A DNA stretch of 64,000 nucleotides from assembly GCA_023548195.1 (NCBI GenBank), contig JAJHZJ010000415.1:930001-994000 (forward strand), read 5' to 3'. This stretch comes from Bettongia penicillata ogilbyi (lineage: Eukaryota; Chordata; Mammalia; Diprotodontia; Potoroidae). Made by a program: the position numbers and the translations under genes. Below, piece after piece: positions 1 to 9,539 of this stretch (the first letter of the stretch is position 1; each line of letters opens with the position of its first letter). The notes under the pieces were generated by a model. The model saw only the letters and a program-made list of their open reading frames with translations, was not told where the DNA came from and made no database searches.

Positions 1-662
1 AAACTCTTCCTTGAAGTATCAGTTCATTCTTTTCCTTTTATTCTTTTTGTATCTAAAAAATAACTGTGTACTACTAAAATTGTTCACCTGTATTTAATTC
101 TCATGACATGATGATGAATATGTGTATGGAGGAGGGGGATAGTTATAGGAAGGGGTATAAATCTTCTGTTCTCCCTTCTGACAGAATCCAAGATTGCAGT
201 ATGATGACAAGTGGTGCATGAGAAATGCCTTTATATCATGCTACATGTAAGATTAGTCTTACAGTAAGTACTTAAAGTAAAACACTTAACTAAACATGAA
301 TTGTCAATTAAATGGCACATTTTTAAATAACAAAAGAGAGAAACAATTAACTGAAAGGCAGGATACACTCTCCTACCATAGTTATAATTCCCTTATAAAA
401 GTCCACACTTCTAAACTAAAGGCTATTCTAAAGGCGTTTATCTTGAGGTTGTTTGTGCCTGTAGCCTCTTAATATAACACTTATTTCACTGATTGTCCCT
501 GTCCCTTCAGGCATCTCCTTTGAGAGTTATTTATACAATCTTATCATTTAATTTTCAAAAGTAACATGGGTGTAGTAGGCATGTGTTTGAAATATTCATT
601 AGTCTAATGGGTACTGCAGGTTTCCCTTGTGTATCTAGTTATATCTGATGAATTGGTGGCAA
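1..662. other. Unrecognised AT-rich sequence
   Basis: No ORF, SINE, LINE or tandem structure that I recognise. Ordinary AT-rich noncoding DNA. Confidence 0.5.
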
Positions 663-1060
663 TTTTCATTCACTCATTCAAATATATATTTATTAAGTTC
701 CTACTTTATGTCAGGCACACTGATATTGATTCAGGAGATAAATGCTATGTAATATAGTTTCAAAAGAAAATAAAGGAGTAATAATTTGATTCCCTCTCCA
801 CCCCTATCCCTTCTTCACTTAAGGATCCACCAAGTTCAAGTGCTGCTCCAGGCCCTGGGGATATCAGCACTCATTTCCCTTCTTATAAAGGAGCTTGCTT
901 TTGAATGAAGAAGGAAAAAAGTACACACAGAATTAACTTAGGGAAAATAAAAACAAAAAAATACAGAGTAGGTTAATTCAAGTTGGTTTGGGTGAGAGGA
1001 CATGTAATTGCAGAGATTAAGAAAGGCTTCCTGTTGATGATGGTTCTTGAGTGCAAATGC
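663..1060 (-). mobile_element. L2 LINE 3' end fragment
   Basis: Reads as the reverse complement of the L2 3' end. It opens with TTTATTAAGTTCCTACTTTATGTC, the usual L2 terminal block (tttattaagcacctactatgtgcc), split here as TTTATTAAG and CCTACTTTATGTCAGGCAC. Further in are the CCTGGGGATA and AAAGGAGCTTGC blocks (usually 'ctcaaggagctt') and a GAAAGGCTTCCTGTTGATG block near 1022. The same order of blocks recurs in the other minus-strand L2 copies of this window. It is 5' truncated and heavily diverged. Confidence 0.75.
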
Positions 1061-2227
1061 AAAGATTGCATTTCTCAATTCAGATTTTGTATTGTCACTT
1101 TTAAAAGTAAATGTTTCTAGGAGTATATTTATCTGGTCAAGGGGAGCAGGAAGTAAAGGGAAAAACTAGTTTAATTTTCAAGAGACCAAAAGGCAACAAT
1201 GACATATTTTATTAGATACAGCTGTAGTCATTCTGAAAAGCACAGTTTATTACACTTGGATAGTAGGACTTGGCAATCACTTAGCAGTTCATATCAGTAA
1301 CCATTATTTAAGAAGAGTATCAGAAATAACAGACAATAATTTTTTCTGAGAAATCATAATTTTCCTACACCTTCAACTGGATCCTCTGCCCATTTTCTCC
1401 TCTAAAAAATAATTGGTTATTTGGTTATAATTGAATTGTATTCTAAAGGATTTTATGATGAAGTATAAATCATAGTGATATAATAAAAAAGAGGAGATAT
1501 GATTTAGAAATGACTAACTCAACATTGACATTATGTGCAATTGGCATAGAAGAAAAAAATGCATCTACTATAAATTATACAGATTACAGAAAGTTATGCA
1601 AATCAAAGAACTTAAAAACTGAATTCTGTAAATAAAGCACACAAGCTATTATAAAACAATCAAGTGATGTATAGTCTTCAGTAAAAGTGGTGCAATAGAT
1701 AATTAGAAATGCAAACATTCAAAAGGTTTGGTTTTTAGTCATATTTTTATTTACTAAAACTTTTTTTTAAATTGCTTTTTACTGAATTGGTAACAAAGAT
1801 TAGACCTGGATTATAATTTACTTATAAAATAATGCTTTTCCTTCTTTTTTTCTCAAATGAATGCAGAAGTATAAGGCCAAAATTTTTTATGAAAATTTTT
1901 ATGAAAACAATTTTATGAAATATTATTATTACATTCTAAATTTCTTGAATTTTTTTCTTATTTTATTTAGTTTGTAACAAAATATATTAACCAAAATAAT
2001 CAATTACTTTTCATCAAATGAAGATGAGACTCTAAATAAGGCCTAGTCAATATTATAAATTCAAATTCACCATTTTAAATGATTATATTACTAGAAAATT
2101 TTTGTCTTATTCATAAATAAGTGATGAATGAGAGAGATCTTTTAATTACTACAAATTGCCAGGATAGTTGTATGAATTTGGGTAAGTCATTTCATGTCAC
2201 TATTCTAATTCATTATATCCAGACAAT
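1061..2227. other. Unrecognised AT-rich sequence
   Basis: Nothing recognised. A short local repetition of TTTATGAAAA occurs three times around 1885-1920; otherwise there is no structure. Confidence 0.5.
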
Positions 2228-2460
2228 TTTGTGTGTGCATATATATATAGTATGTGTTATCTATGTATGCATTTCTGTATATACACATATGTATATTTTC
2301 CATAAGTCCAAAACAAATATGTGTTTATACACAGATATATCTATATATGATTTACATGCATGTTTATTACATTCCATATATTCATGTGTATATATATATA
2401 TATATATATAGTAAAAGCATATGTGTATGTGTATATATATATATATATTATATATACCTA
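2228..2460. repeat. TA/TG-rich simple repeat cluster
   Basis: Alternating purine-pyrimidine DNA with two near-pure (TA)n runs, about 2388-2410 and 2431-2456, linked by imperfect TATG/CATA stretches. Short ORFs here encode only Y/I/H/C-rich low-complexity peptides and are not genes. Confidence 0.9.
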
Positions 2461-2671
2461 TAGACTAATGACTTCATAAGTACAAGAAATATAAGAAATT
2501 TCTATTTTGGAAAATTCTTCCTTCAGTGAAGATTAATTGATCCTCTATAACTTAGACTTTTATTGAATTATTTGGGGGGCACTGAGCAATTAATTGAACA
2601 AACATGGCCATATGTTTAGTGTGTGTAGGTATATGTATATTTTAAAGTTGTTTCTTAAATACATAAGTAAA

Positions 2672-3070
2672 TCTGAGTGAATACTCATTAAGTGTCTATT
2701 ATGTGTCAGATGCTTTTCCAGGCACTGGCAACAAAGACAAAAGTGAAAAGCCATGCCTGCCCCGCCATAGTTTTTGGGGTGGGGGAAATATGTACACATA
2801 CACACATAAAATAAAAACAGTGCAATAGTTTGGTGAGATAGAAACAGCATCTAATAGGTAAGGAATGACTTCACATAGAAGGCAAATTTTAAAAAATTTC
2901 AAGATGAACATTCCAAGATGAAAAAGTGAGGTGGAAAGGCATTCTGGGAATGGGACATATAGCCTGTTCAGGAGTATGGAGGTAGATAGATTTACAAGGA
3001 GCATTAGGAAGGTGATTTTGGCTAGGTTATAAAAGTGTATTAAGTGGAATAATTTGCATTGTCTTGAAAG
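2672..3070 (-). mobile_element. L2 LINE 3' end fragment
   Basis: The reverse-complement L2 terminal block is at 2688-2725 (CATTAAGTGTCTATTATGTG, then CAGGCACTGGCAACAAAGAC). The internal block GGCATTCTGGGAATGGGACA follows near 2938, then GGAGTATGGAGGTAGATAG. The order matches the other minus-strand L2 copies. The DNA from 2461 to 2671 before it holds nothing I recognise. Confidence 0.75.
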
Positions 3071-3129
3071 ATATTTTAATAGAGATATATTGATCTAAAA
3101 AATTCAGTCACTAAACTTTACCTGGTTTC

Positions 3130-3720
3130 AGTCCAAGTGATCATGTAGAGACTTCAAAAGAATTTGCTCTTGGCTTGGTGGTCATATCACTGAGAAGTTG
3201 GTATGGTGTGTTGGGATGTAAGGGTGTTAGCACCCTTGGTGAGGGTTTGTTGAGTGCTTTTCAGGGCTGCTCATCCACCTTGGTGTCCTCCTGGCACTCA
3301 ACTTCCACCTATGGCTCCAAGAACCCATAGTACATGCAGTGGTGGCCACACCCTTGGCAAACTGTCTAGGCAAGCAGGCTAAAATAGATTCACGATAATC
3401 AACAGGCCTCAGACCTCTATGTGAGTTAGGGGAATATGTATCCCAAGTATACAAAGACTTACCCTAGTGGAATGGGCAGATGAGAACAATTTGTTCCGGT
3501 GGCCGTGAAGGTGACTGAGTCAGGTACTGTGAAGTACCTAGAGTGTGATCAGACTTCAAAGATGCCAAAACAGTCCATCAGCAGTCATCTGGACTTCTTT
3601 TGTCTTGTCACTGGACTTTGTGCAACTCTGCATCACTTAAATCTAATTCACACACAAGTCAAGATCCTCTTCGAAAATGAAGGGCAGACAACTGTGCAAT
3701 CACAGAAGGTCTTTTGATTG
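3130..3720 (+). mobile_element. RTE-tailed marsupial interspersed repeat, copy A
   Basis: From about 3310 onward this matches 25470-25930 block by block: GGCTCCAAGAA, GCCACACCC, CAACAGGCCTCA, GTGAGTTAGGGGAATAT, ACAATTTGTTC, GTGAAGTAC/GCGAAGTGC, CACTGGA and TTTGTGCAACT. It ends in the tail TCCTCTTCGAAAATGAAGGG, which is shared with the composite SINEs of this window. The body is not tRNA-SINE-like. I do not know an agreed name. The weak ORFs on both strands match those of copy B only because the DNA is homologous. Confidence 0.7.
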
Positions 3721-4437
3721 TCTGTGGATCCAGTAGATTTGATGAATCAGAGATTGCTGAGCCAGAAATGAGTGTGTATACAAAAGGGGTGGTTCATCTC
3801 TGTAGTATATCTCTTCTTTTTTGGTTTAGAATGAGGTAGGAATACTTTGAATCGGTTGAGAGAGTTAGCAGCAATGCCCTTATTTTCTACCAAGCTGTGA
3901 CAGTTGAGATCCTGAGATGACTTTTGTCTATATTTATTTCTTCCTAATCTTAAGTAAAATGGTCTTCTAAAATAAAGGTGCCCATATGACCTTCCAAATT
4001 TGGGATATTCTGAGGTGCCATCACAGGTAAAAATTAGTGCTGAAGCTGAACAGTAGCAGAAGCAATGACCAGAGGATCAGCCCAGTGGTGGGACTTCTTT
4101 ATGACCATACCCCTCAGCAAACTTTTTGGGACTCTGCAATTAAAAGGTGAGGAATGAAGAGCTAACCTGCCCCTTTTGGTTATTTATTCAAGTGTTGCTC
4201 AGCACTCCTTGAGCTGTCAAATCTTGCTCCTCAGACAACTAGAACATTGTTCATTATGACATGTTACAAGTCCCTCAGTCATGCATGACTGGAAACTGAC
4301 TAATCCCTCCCTCACCCCACTCGCCAAATTTTTTCTCTGTCTCTTGGACTGGAACCATGCAGAAAATATCTACACATGCTTCCAGCTTCAAGAACTGGCT
4401 TCTGATTAGTTATTATTGCTGTAAGTCTTATCCTCAT
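3721..4437. other. Unrecognised sequence
   Basis: No gene and no repeat that I can name. Base composition is ordinary for the window. Confidence 0.45.
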
Positions 4438-4733
4438 GAACTTTAAAGGTAAAATAAAGCAGATCATATATGATGCTAGAGGTAGTAAGAAATTATTGGA
4501 GTTTACTGAGTGAGTAAATGATGTGATCACATCTATTCTTTAGGGAAATGACTTTGGTATCTGATAGGAGAGATTAAATCAAAGTAACTTGAGGCAAGAA
4601 GACATGCTAGAAATTTCTGCAGTATTCTAGGAAAGAGATGCTGAGACCCTGAATTAGAGAGGTAGCTATGACTGGGGAGAAGGGGATAAATGTAAAGAAG
4701 TGAAGATGATGGTTGAAAGAGGAAGTTAGGTGG
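4438..4733 (-). mobile_element. L2 LINE internal fragment
   Basis: This is the reverse complement of the part of L2 just upstream of its 3' block. It carries CTTTAAAGGTAAA, GGAGTTTACTGAGTGAG, AATGATGTGATCACATCT, TTTAGGGAAATGACTTTGG and CAGTATTCTAGG, in the order seen at 42240-42370. The terminal block is missing, so this is an internal piece. Confidence 0.75.
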
Positions 4734-4734
4734 A

Positions 4735-4960
4735 GCAGTAGATAAAGTGCTAGGTGAGCCTGGAGTCAAAAGAGCAGAATTCAGACTCAAGCATTTACTA
4801 CCTGTATGACCCTCAGTGTCCTTAACTATAACATGGGGACAATAGCAATACTTACATTCTTAAACTTGTTACAAAGGTTAAATGAGATGATGTAAAGTTC
4901 TTAATGTAAGTATTGGAATATAGTAGGTGCCATATAAATGTTAGCTTTTGTTTTATATTT
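4735..4960 (+). mobile_element. MIR-type CORE-SINE
   Basis: A tRNA-like head (GCAGTAGATAAAGTGCTAGG, GGAGTCAAAAGAGCAGAATTC) is followed by ACTACCTGTATGACC. The CORE/tail portion is AACATGGGGACAATAGCAATA, then TTAAATGAGATGATGTAAAG, ending GTAGGTGCCATATAAATG. That order is standard for MIR. It abuts the preceding L2 fragment. Confidence 0.85.
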
Positions 4961-5092
4961 TACATTTATCATTTATTTGTGTTTTTTTAACATTTTTAAA
5001 AAATGAGTTCCAGAGTCTCTTTCTCCTTCCTGTGCTTCTTCCATAGACCGAAAAGGCAACCAATACGGTATTAATTTACATATATAATGTAA

Positions 5093-5345
5093 AGGGGCAG
5101 CTGGGAGACACTGTGGATAGATTGCCAGTATTGGAGTCAGAAAGACTCATATTCCTGAATTCAAATTTGGCGCAAGATACTTACTAGCTGTATGACCCTG
5201 GGCAAGTCTCTTAATCCTGTTCACCTTAGTTTCCTCATCTATAAAATGAGCTGGAGAAGGAAATTGCAAACCATTTCAGTATCTTCATCAAGAAAACCTC
5301 AAATGGGGTCACAAAAAATCAGACAACACTGAAATAACTCAACAA
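5093..5345 (+). mobile_element. tRNA-headed SINE with BovB-like RTE tail
   Basis: Head: GGGGCAGCTGGGAGACAC, GGATAGATTGCC, GGAGTCAGAAAGACTC, TTACTAGCTGTATGACCCTG, GGGCAAGTCTCTTAA. Tail: GAGCTGGAGAAGGAAATTGC, CAAACCATTTCAGTATCTTC, AATGGGGTCACAAA, ACACTGAAATAACTCAACAA. The tail resembles the 3' end of ruminant BovB/RTE, whose LINE would have mobilised it. It is inserted in the surrounding minus-strand L1 3'UTR. The flanks TATATAATGTAAA and TATACATGTGAAA may be a decayed target duplication. Confidence 0.88.
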
Positions 5346-5364
5346 GTTATACATGTGAAATCAT

Positions 5365-5452
5365 GAAACCATTCCCCTTGTCATAGAGCTATAATATTCT
5401 TTCAAAATTATATATCACAAAATTTTCAGCTATTCCCCAATTAATGAACATG
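5365..5452. repeat. 88-bp direct duplication, unit 1
   Basis: Aligns without gaps to 5716-5803 with 82 of 88 bases identical by my count. Both lie in the L1 3' end. Unit 2 is in its normal L1 context; unit 1 sits where distal 3'UTR sequence is expected. Confidence 0.9.
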
Positions 5453-5715
5453 TTTTAGGGTTAGTTATATTGTGCGAAAAAGAAAGAAAAATAAAGTAAG
5501 AACACTATATTTCAATTTGCACTTTGAGTTCATCAATTCCTTCTCTAAAAGTGGATAGCATGTTTAATGTGACTCTTATGGAGTTCATTGATTAAAGTAG
5601 GTAAGTCTTTCATATTTGATCATTATTACAATATTGCCATTACTGTATACAATGATATCCTGGTCCTGATTACTTCACTTTGTATCAGTTTATATAGACT
5701 TTCCCATGTTTTTCT

Positions 5716-5803
5716 GAAACCATCCCCCTTGTCATAGAGCTATAATACTCTTTCACAATTATATATCACAAAATGTTCAGCCATTCCCCAGTTAATGAAC
5801 ATG
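5716..5803. repeat. 88-bp direct duplication, unit 2
   Basis: Partner of 5365-5452, offset 351 bases. The flanking sequence on both sides continues the L1 3' end, so this is the original position. Confidence 0.9.
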
Positions 5804-5855
5804 CCCTCATTTTAGAGTTCTTTGCTGCCACAAAAAATACTGCTATAAATATTTT

Positions 5856-5859
<4 letters not shown>

Positions 5860-5919
<60 letters not shown>
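5860..5919. repeat. (TA)n microsatellite, about 30 units
   Basis: Uninterrupted TA dinucleotides inside the L1 3' end, at the place where other copies read TTTTTGTACATGTGGG. It probably grew from the TGTATAT seed there. Confidence 0.98.
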
Positions 5920-5921
<2 letters not shown>

Positions 5922-6004
5922 ATTTTCCTTCTTTGATTTCTTTTGGGTACAGACCTAGTAGTGGTATTGCTTGGTTAAAGGATATGCATACGTTGTTCTT
6001 AGAT

Positions 6005-6120
6005 GTGAGAAGTGTAGAGATGCAGATGAAAAGTTTTGGCACCTGACTGAATATTTGGGATAAATGAGAGTCAGGAGTAGAAAAGGACACCAAAATTGTG
6101 AACCTAGGTTAGTGGTTTAG
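6005..6120 (-). mobile_element. L2 LINE internal fragment
   Basis: Matches the L2 reverse complement block with GATAAATGAGAGTCAGGAGT, then AGGACACCAAAATTGTGAACC (two parts: AGGACACC, TTGTGAACC). The same block appears near 44680 as GAGTCAAGGATGATCCC. Short but specific. Confidence 0.6.
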
Positions 6121-6374
6121 ACTAACTAACTACTAGGCCATCAAAACTAAATAGTTTTTATTTCAGTGGCTCATTCTTTCCATATAAATTCTTGAAAATA
6201 CAATTTTAAAAAGCAGTTATCCAAAATTTTTTCAGTGCCTTGTATTTACCTTATAAAGTAGGTTGGATTAAAGAATATTCTTGGTTTAAAACATACCTTC
6301 AATATATTTTCTTCCATCACTTACATTGGGAGTTTTCTTGGAATATGTATTTTGAAGAGAGCAAAAATGGTTAG

Positions 6375-6475
6375 AGCTTGAGTGAATTTTTCACAGTCAC
6401 AGGGATAGAGTTGAGACTCAAACCCAAGTTTTCTGACTCAAAATTAAATACTCTTTACATGATAACACAGAAAGT
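6375..6475 (-). mobile_element. SINE/MIR 3' half, degenerate
   Basis: Shows the reverse-complement SINE order CACAGTCACAGGGATAG, TTGAGACTCAAACCCAAG, TTTTCTGACTCAAAATTAAA and TACTCTTTACA. This corresponds to 'gtcacacagctagtaag … gaactcaggtcttcctgactcc … ctctatcca'. The rest of 6121-6738 holds nothing I recognise. Confidence 0.5.
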
Positions 6476-6738
6476 GTCTAATCTCTGCGAAAAATTTCAA
6501 TCACCAACCTAAACCTCTAATATGTTAAACTGTCTTCAGGAGGCATACCTTTTGTTCTTGCAATAACAAAGTTTTACCATGTCACTAATGATGTAACAGC
6601 CCTATTGCCCACTGTGGTTAGTTAGTTACGTATGAGAAAAATGAAAGAGAAACTGTCCTAAATGGGGACAAAAAAGACATCCTAAAAATAAAATGAGAAA
6701 AAAATATTTTTCAAGAGACTAACATATGTTCTGATTTC

Positions 6739-6776
6739 AAACTACAAAACATTAATTTCCTTTCAAACATTTCAGT
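6739..6776. repeat. 38-bp direct repeat, left copy
   Basis: 34 of 38 bases match 8505-8542 (AAACTACAAAAC, ATTTCCTTTCAAACAT). It ends exactly where L1 3'UTR homology begins at 6777. Confidence 0.85.
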
Positions 6777-7165
6777 TGTGGAAGTCTTTTGCATAACTAC
6801 ACATATATAGCCTATATTGAATCGCTTGCCTTCTCGGAGGGGATGGGTAGGGAGGGAGGAAGGGAGAGAAGTTGGAACTCAAAGTTTAAGGAATGAATGT
6901 TGAGAATTATTTTTGCATATAACTGGGAAATGAGATACCGGTAATGGGTTATAGAAATCTATCTTTCCCTACAAGAAAAGAGAGGAGATGGGGATAAGGG
7001 AAGGGAGGGATGTGATTGAAAGTAGAGCAGATTGAAGGAAGGGGTAATCAGAATGCATAGTGTTTCAGGGTGGGAGAGGGGAGAGATGGGAAGAAAATCT
7101 GTAACTCAAAATTTTGTGGAAATGAATGTTGAAAACTAAAAATAAATTTAAAAAAAAGAAATAAT
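6777..7165 (+). mobile_element. L1/HAL1-type 3'UTR, 5' truncated
   Basis: Homologous to 19387-19760: TGGAAGTCTTTTGCAT, TATAGCCTATATTGAAT, CTTGCCTTCTC, a G-rich tract at 6839-6856, TTGGAACTCAAAGTTT, GGGTTATAGAAATCTATC, GGGAAGAAAATCTGTAACTC and AAAATTTTGTGGAAATGAAT. It ends in AATAAATTTAAAAAAAAG, the poly(A) end. It contains only the last ~390 bases of the element. No coding sequence. Confidence 0.88.
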
Positions 7166-7184
7166 GAAACTGCAATAGTTGCCA

Positions 7185-8336
7185 ATCTTGATATACATTC
7201 TTCAGGCCTAGAAAAAACAAGAAAGAAATTAAGGATGTGAAAAGAACCTTAAAAAAAATAGATATAATAGAATTGTTAGTTAAAGGGAATAGAAAGTGAT
7301 TACAAATTTGTCAGATGTGATACTTTGACCAAAATTGACCATATAATTAGGCATAAAATAAACTCACAGGCAAATTGAGAGAGCCCAAAATACTAAATAT
7401 ATCATTACTGAGCACAATAGAATAAAATTGCATTTAATTACTGGTATTTAAGAAAATAAAACTAATTTGATTAAATAACTATTCTAAATAATTACTGGGT
7501 CAAGAAACAAACTATAGAAACAGAAAATTTCATCAAGAAAAATTACAACAATGACATAATACTAAAACTTTTCAGATATATGTGTGTATATTCACATACA
7601 CAAACACATAATATATATGGACAAATATAAACTTTTACTGATAAAAGAAAGAACAAAGTAATTAATTGAGAACACAACTAAAAAAACTATATAGGCAAAT
7701 AATAAAAATCCTTAACTAAAAACCAAAAAATTCTGAAAAATCAAAGATATTATTAATAAAAATTAAAATGCAAAAAAATTAGTAAAATTATGAGTCAGTT
7801 TTTTTAAAGGAAGAAAATAAACAGTTAGGTTCGTTAAAGCTAATTGAATAAAACACACTGTTCACAGAAAAATGATAAAGTAGGCCACAAAATTACTATC
7901 ATTCCAAAATATATGTCAACAAAACTGGCATATAAAATGAAATATATGTACAAGAAAATTCAAGAAAAATTAATTCCAATATTACATAAATTTTTCCAAA
8001 TGTGAAAAAGGTACAGCTTCAAACTCATTTTTATATAAATATGATCGTAATACCCGAAACAGAGATGCAGTAGAAAAAACATATAGACTAACATTCCCTA
8101 TAAACACTGATAAAAACATATTAAGTAAAATATTAACAAATAAGTTATAATAAAAAAATGAAAATATTTTACTTTATAACCACAACAAACTTACACTTTG
8201 GATGAAGGGTTATTTCAACATAAGGAAAGTTAATGAGACAATAAGCAATATTTGCAATGGAAAAGAAAAAACTGAAAAGATTATGTCATTAGGCACTGAG
8301 AAAGGTTTTGCAAAATCTAATTTCCATTACTGTTTA
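7185..8336 (+). pseudogene. L1 ORF2 remnant: end of endonuclease to first RT motif
   Basis: This is L1 ORF2 (endonuclease plus reverse transcriptase), now destroyed by stops and indels. The endonuclease-to-RT segment is visible at 7335-7560 (ATTGACCATATAATTAGG, then AATTACTGGGTCAAGAAAC; human L1 has 'NDYWV' here). The RT approach segment is at 7980-8130 (TTAATTCCAATATTACATAA, then AGACTAACATTCCCTATAAA). At 8202-8333 one frame reads GYFNIRK and then IMSLGTEKGFAKSNF, which aligns with the L1 palm motif A region (…IISIDAEKAFDKI…). Both catalytic-site aspartate positions of that motif are changed. It breaks off at the CA tract. A later ORF2 segment is at 9540-9850. Confidence 0.75.
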
Positions 8337-8341
8337 ACCCC

Positions 8342-8405
8342 TCACACACACACACACACACACACACACTCGCACATTCACACATATATGCACACACACA
8401 CATAT
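8342..8405. repeat. (CA)n microsatellite
   Basis: Pure CA from 8343 to 8369, then imperfect CACATATATGCACACACA. It sits at the broken edge of the L1 ORF2 remnant. The 8406-8504 stretch that follows is unrecognised. Confidence 0.95.
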
Positions 8406-8504
8406 AGCATAGCTATCATTAGAACCAATTGAGTTGGAGAACTCCATAATGTCTAAATCCTTACGCGTCTATCTACTGAGTTCCTCACGGGAACTCTATT
8501 AATG

Positions 8505-8542
8505 AAACTACAAAACGTTCATTTCCTTTCAAACATCTCAAT
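8505..8542. repeat. 38-bp direct repeat, right copy
   Basis: Partner of 6739-6776. Here the sequence runs on into L2 homology, so this is probably the original location. Confidence 0.8.
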
Positions 8543-9339
8543 CTGGATGTTCAACTGACATCTTAAACTTAGTGTCCAAAGGTGAACTCGTATTTTGCTC
8601 TGAGCTCTCCTACTTCTACTCTCCTTATTGCCATGGAGGATAAAACCATCCTTTCAGTCCCTGAGGTTTACAGTCTAGGTGTCATCCTCAGCTCCTCACT
8701 ATAGCTTCCCTTCCCCCTACCCTAGATTCAGTCTATTGTTAGGAGGTTGCTTTCCCCTTTGTAACATCTCTCAAACATATTTTCTTCTCCACTGTGACAC
8801 AGCCATACTTTTGCTGCAGGTCCTTTTCACCTCACTCCTAGATTCTTGGAACAGCTATTGATGGGTCTGTCTGCCTTAAGTCTGACCCTAGTCCAATCTA
8901 TTCTTCATTCAACTGTCCAAAATGATTTTCCCTGAGTGCAACTCTGACCATGTCATCATGCTACTCAATCAATTCCAGTGACTCCCTATGGCCTTCAGGA
9001 TCATATACAAAATCCTCTTTATGACATTAAAGGCCCTTCACAACTTAGGGCCCTCCTACTTTTCCCATCTGTTTTTTTTTTTTTAGTATCTTTTTACATC
9101 TCCTTGCCACAGACTCTTCCATGTAATGGCATTGATGTCTTTGCTTTCATCTCTTTTCTTGGGGCATTTTTTTCTGTTTCCGACAACTGAAATGCTCTCC
9201 CTCTTCAGCTCTACCTGCTGGCTTCCCTGGATGCCTTCAAGTGCCAAATAAAATTTTATTTTCTACAGAAAGTCTTTCACAACTCCACTTAATTCTAATA
9301 CTTTACTTCTTTTAATTCTTATTAATATTGTATATAGCT

Positions 9340-9343
<4 letters not shown>

Positions 9344-9382
<39 letters not shown>
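9344..9382. repeat. (GT)n(TA)n microsatellite
   Basis: About 12 GT units followed by about 7 TA units, within the L2 3'UTR. Confidence 0.95.
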
Positions 9383-9539
9383 GTTTGTTGTCTCCCTTAT
9401 AAGATTTTGAGCTCCTTGGTGGCAGGAACTATCTTTTGCTTCTTTTGTTTTTGGTATCCTCAGTGCTTAACATAATGCCTGGCTGGTAGTAGTGTCTATA
9501 ATAGGCACTTAGTAATTGTTTATTACTAATTATAGCAAT

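Larger units (their letters stand above)
4975..6004 (-). mobile_element. L1 3' end (3'UTR and ORF2 terminus), 5' truncated
   Basis: Reads as the reverse complement of a marsupial L1 3' end. 4990-5090 matches the distal 3'UTR (TTTTTTAACATTTTT, GAGTTCCAGAGTCTC). 5470-5720 matches the proximal 3'UTR (AAAATAAAGTAAGAACAC, GAGTTCATCAATTCCTTCTC, GTGGATAGCATG). 5780-5990 matches the end of ORF2 (CATTCCCCAGTTAATGAACA, CTTTTGGGTACAGACC, GTAGTGGTATTGC). A SINE interrupts it at 5093-5345, an 88-bp block is present twice, and a pure (TA)n sits at 5860-5919. All coding sequence is decayed. Confidence 0.8.
8505..9525 (+). mobile_element. L2 LINE 3' third (end of RT ORF and 3'UTR)
   Basis: A long sense-strand L2 piece. 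Near 8540 is CATCTCAATCTGGATGT. 8660-8710 corresponds to the part usually reading 'ctaggagtcatcctcgactcctca' (CTAGGTGTCATCCTCAGC). 8930-9060 carries TGCAACTCTGACCATGTCATC, split as CTGACCATGTCATC, TGACTCCCTATGGCC and AAAGGCCCTTCACAACTTAGG. The 3'UTR is at 9385-9522: GTCTCCCTTATAAGATTTTGAGC, in parts; TCCTTGGTGGCAGGAACTA; CAGTGCTTAACATAATGCC; TAGGCACTTAGTAATTG. ORFs inside it are broken. A GT/TA microsatellite lies at 9344-9382. Confidence 0.85.

Noticed and set aside
2121..2463. Y/I/H-rich short ORFs
   Set aside because: Low-complexity translation of TA/TG simple repeats.
3227..3454. Minus-strand ORF resembling the one at 25446-25643
   Set aside because: The resemblance follows from the two being copies of one interspersed repeat; there is no start or stop conservation beyond that.
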